54,976 nt of DNA from Brevibacterium mcbrellneri ATCC 49030 (GTDB lineage Bacteria > Actinomycetota > Actinomycetes > Actinomycetales > Brevibacteriaceae). The first letter of the stretch is position 1, and the number at the start of each line of letters is the position of its first letter. Shown here one piece after another: positions 52,986-54,976 of the stretch. Below the pieces are notes generated by a model. The model saw only the letters and a program-made list of their open reading frames with translations, made no database searches and had not been told where the DNA came from. The position numbers were made by a program, and so were the translations under genes. The stretch covers positions 1 through 54,976 of the forward strand of contig NZ_ADNU01000069.1 of assembly GCF_000178455.1 (NCBI RefSeq), read 5' to 3'.

Positions 52986-54287
52986 CTACCTGAGCAAACC
53001 TTCGTAGTGACGCTGCTGCATCTGGCTGTTGATCTGCTTAACCGTTTCAAGACCAACACCCACCACAATCAGGATCGACGTTCCACCGAACGGGAAGTCC
53101 TGGTTTGCGTCAATCAAAATCAGCGCGATGAGCGGAATCAAAGCAACCACGGTCAAGTACAGCGAACCAGGGAATGTGATGCGTGTCAGCACGTAACTCA
53201 AGTACTGTTCCGTGGGCCGTCCCGCACGAATTCCTGGAATGAATCCACCGTACTTCTTCATGTTGTCAGCGACTTCTTCAGGGTTGAAGGTAATCGCAAC
53301 GTAGAAGTACGCGAAGAAGATCGTCAGCACCGCGTACGTGAGAATGTAAATCCAGTGGTCACCTCGTGTGAGGTGAGCGTTGATCCACTGTACCCAGCCG
53401 GCTTCCGGGTCACCGAACTGAGAAATCAGCGTTGGCAAGTAGAGCACTGAGGAAGCGAAGATCACCGGGATAACACCGGCCTGGTTGACCTTGATGGGAA
53501 TGTAAGTGGAAGTGCCACCGAACATGCGGCGACCCACCATGCGCTTGGCGTACTGAACCGGGATGCGACGCTGCGACTGCTCAACGAACACCACGGCCAA
53601 GATAACCAGCAGACCCACGGCCAAGACGATCGCAAAGATGTCGATACCTTTTGAGGTCAGGATCGAGTTCAAGGCGGCAGGGAACCCAGCAGCGACCGAG
53701 GTGAAAATCAGAATCGACATACCGTTACCGACACCACGCTCAGTAATCTGCTCACCCATCCACATGATAAGTGCAGTACCGGCGGTCAATGTCAGAACAA
53801 TAATGCAGATGCCCCACCACGTGTCATTCTGAATCAGGTTCATACATGCGTCGACGTTGCCAAACAGGGCGCCCGTGCGAACGGTAGTCACCAGGGTGGT
53901 GGCGTTAAGAATCGCCAACGCAATGGTCATATAACGCGTGTACTGCGTGAGCTTAGCCTGCCCGGAAGCACCCTCTTTGTGCAGTGCTTCGAACCGAGGA
54001 ATCACCACACGCAAAAGCTGCGTAATAATGCTGGCCGTAATGTACGGCATGATTCCCAGAGCAAAGATTGAAAGTTTGAGGAGCGCACCGCCACTAAACA
54101 GGTTGATGAGCCCGAATGCACCTTGACCAAGAGCGGGTGAGGCAACACACGTTTGAACTTGCGAATAGTCAATGCCAGGCGCGGGAATAAAGCTTCCGAG
54201 CCGGAACAAAACAATTACCCCAAGGGTAAAGAGGAGTTTGTTTCTCAAGTCAGGCGTACGAAAGGCCCGCCCAATTGCGCCGAGCAA
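52986..54287 (-). CDS. secY: Preprotein translocase subunit SecY
   Basis: The channel-forming subunit of the SecYEG translocon, 433 residues and about ten helices. It has RAFRTPDLRNKLLFTLGVIV at the N-terminus, then GSFIPAPGIDY, PYITASIITQLL, KKYGGFIPGIRAGRPT and a C-terminal MQQRHYEG. A TTG start at 54287 is chosen. It gives MLGAIGRAFRTPDL as in relatives and has GGAGG 4 nt upstream; a longer frame to 54329 has no family support. Usually rplO precedes secY, but here an unrelated gene lies upstream. Confidence 0.95.
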   Translation of the reverse strand: MLGAIGRAFRTPDLRNKLLFTLGVIVLFRLGSFIPAPGIDYSQVQTCVASPALGQGAFGLINLFSGGALLKLSIFALGIMPYITASIITQLLRVVIPRFEALHKEGASGQAKLTQYTRYMTIALAILNATTLVTTVRTGALFGNVDACMNLIQNDTWWGICIIVLTLTAGTALIMWMGEQITERGVGNGMSILIFTSVAAGFPAALNSILTSKGIDIFAIVLAVGLLVILAVVFVEQSQRRIPVQYAKRMVGRRMFGGTSTYIPIKVNQAGVIPVIFASSVLYLPTLISQFGDPEAGWVQWINAHLTRGDHWIYILTYAVLTIFFAYFYVAITFNPEEVADNMKKYGGFIPGIRAGRPTEQYLSYVLTRITFPGSLYLTVVALIPLIALILIDANQDFPFGGTSILIVVGVGLETVKQINSQMQQRHYEGLLR

Positions 54288-54450
54288 GAGTCCTCCAAAA
54301 CAGTGGCCACGGCACGCACCGTGGCCCAAAAATCCGATTACAGTACCAGAGCACTTTATCAGTAACTTGAGCTGTGGCTGTAACGCGAAAGTTAACTTTT
54401 CCCGTGAACCAGCAACAACCCTTGCTTATTCAGTGTCTGCCGGGCATATT

Positions 54451-54976
54451 CTAGTGGTCACGATACTCGATGAGATGCGCGCTGGGAACCGCGTTGGCCA
54501 CAGCCTTTTCTGACTCACGCAATGCGGCTGAATGCAATTCCAGAAGCGTTTTCATGAGCTTTGCTTGCGCAACCGCAAGGTTGGGGCCCACCGTCACTTC
54601 ATCTGGTAAAGACGGCAACCGGAACCCCAGCATTGAGGCGGTAAAGAACACGTCGTAGTACTTTGATGGCGAAAGCCCACTCGATGACCGGTATGAGCGC
54701 TCAAGCTGCGCGACCTGCGTGCTCACACCTTCTATGTCTTGCACCTTCTCACTCACGCGATACGCTCGCTCAACAAGCTCTCGTGCCTGCCGCTGTGAAA
54801 CAGGGCGAAGCGTCGTCGCAGTAGCCCAGGCATCTTGTGGCAACTCCACGAACGGCAACACCTCATGTGAACGGTCAACAACACCGAGCAATGCACCAGA
54901 CCGCAGCTTCCCATACCCGTGGTGTTCCGCAATATAAAGCAATTTGTCGCGGCAGGTGCGGGACACCTCGGGAATC
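54451..54976 (-). CDS. Hypothetical protein, probably cut by the window edge
   Basis: At least 171 residues. The frame is open to position 54976, so the start is probably outside the window. I do not recognise the family. It is mostly helical and charged, with LELHSAALRESEKAVANAVP near the C-terminus and a Tyr-containing SYRSSSGLSPSKYYDVFFTA in the middle. There are no membrane segments and no catalytic motif that I can name. It lies upstream of secY in the same orientation with 163 nt between, where rplO would normally be found. Confidence 0.5.
   Translation of the reverse strand, partial: IPEVSRTCRDKLLYIAEHHGYGKLRSGALLGVVDRSHEVLPFVELPQDAWATATTLRPVSQRQARELVERAYRVSEKVQDIEGVSTQVAQLERSYRSSSGLSPSKYYDVFFTASMLGFRLPSLPDEVTVGPNLAVAQAKLMKTLLELHSAALRESEKAVANAVPSAHLIEYRDH

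Noticed and set aside
135..54971. Explaining the octamer as KOPS-type polar motifs or as part of a dispersed repeat element
   Set aside because: Orientation is nearly balanced (19 versus 16) in the hand scan, and flanking bases differ from copy to copy, so neither a polar guide motif nor a larger mobile repeat fits.

Overview
The window looks like the chromosome of a Gram-positive actinobacterium, most likely of the order Micrococcales and probably close to Micrococcaceae. The basis is a mid-50s % GC composition (by eye), frequent GTG/TTG starts, the bcp - DUF3618 - GroES-like trio, and a manC / sdhCDAB / D-Ala-D-Ala carboxypeptidase / trpS / xth order that I recall from that group. It also has actinobacterial-type RpoA and SecY proteins and sortase-anchored proteins. 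No genus is claimed. No rRNA, CRISPR array, prophage or insertion sequence was seen.

Layout. 1-7.2 kb: tRNA-Leu, thiol peroxidase, DUF3618, GroES-like protein, tRNA-Lys, small membrane protein, SDR, universal stress protein, sucCD, MarR regulator and a lipoprotein. 7.2-15.0 kb: a minus-strand catabolic operon (NCS1 permease, HyuA-type hydantoinase, three different DUF917 / thiohydantoin-desulfurase-like proteins, PucR regulator). 15.0-15.9 kb: a long gap with inverted repeats and a decayed 3' end of a beta-ketoacyl synthase gene. 15.9-20.4 kb: YfcC-type transporter, small membrane protein, adenosine deaminase and M20 amidohydrolase. 20.5-27.2 kb: mannose-1-P guanylyltransferase, sdhCDAB, DD-carboxypeptidase and a MobA-like nucleotidyltransferase. 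27.2-35.7 kb: App1-type phosphatase, trpS, cstA-ybdD, exonuclease III, GNAT, folD-glyA. 35.8-41.5 kb: a poorly characterised block (acyl-CoA-dehydrogenase-like flavoprotein, PaaK-like ligase, DUF4188, YghO-like GNAT, broken nitroreductase). 41.6-44.7 kb: rplQ, rpoA, rpsK, rpsM, rpmJ, infA. 44.8-51.5 kb: protease/surface block (calpain-like protease, sortase-anchored S1 protease, META lipoprotein, sortase-anchored S33 peptidase). 51.6-54.3 kb: map, adk, secY. The window ends inside an unknown gene.

How it fits together. sucCD and sdhCDAB supply consecutive TCA-cycle steps. folD and glyA form a one-carbon pair. cstA-ybdD suggests uptake of pyruvate or peptides under starvation. The permease-hydantoinase-DUF917-PucR operon is a complete-looking catabolic unit (uptake, ring chemistry, regulation), probably for a hydantoin or sulfur-substituted hydantoin, and is the best candidate here for a little-described pathway. 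The ribosomal block is interrupted by secreted proteases.

The most unusual sequence-level signal is the octamer CACCTCGG/CCGAGGTG. A hand scan found 35 copies on the two strands, where a few would be expected by chance, in coding and intergenic DNA. It is nearly absent (one copy) between about 6.7 and 17.5 kb, the stretch holding the hydantoin operon and the pseudogene scar.
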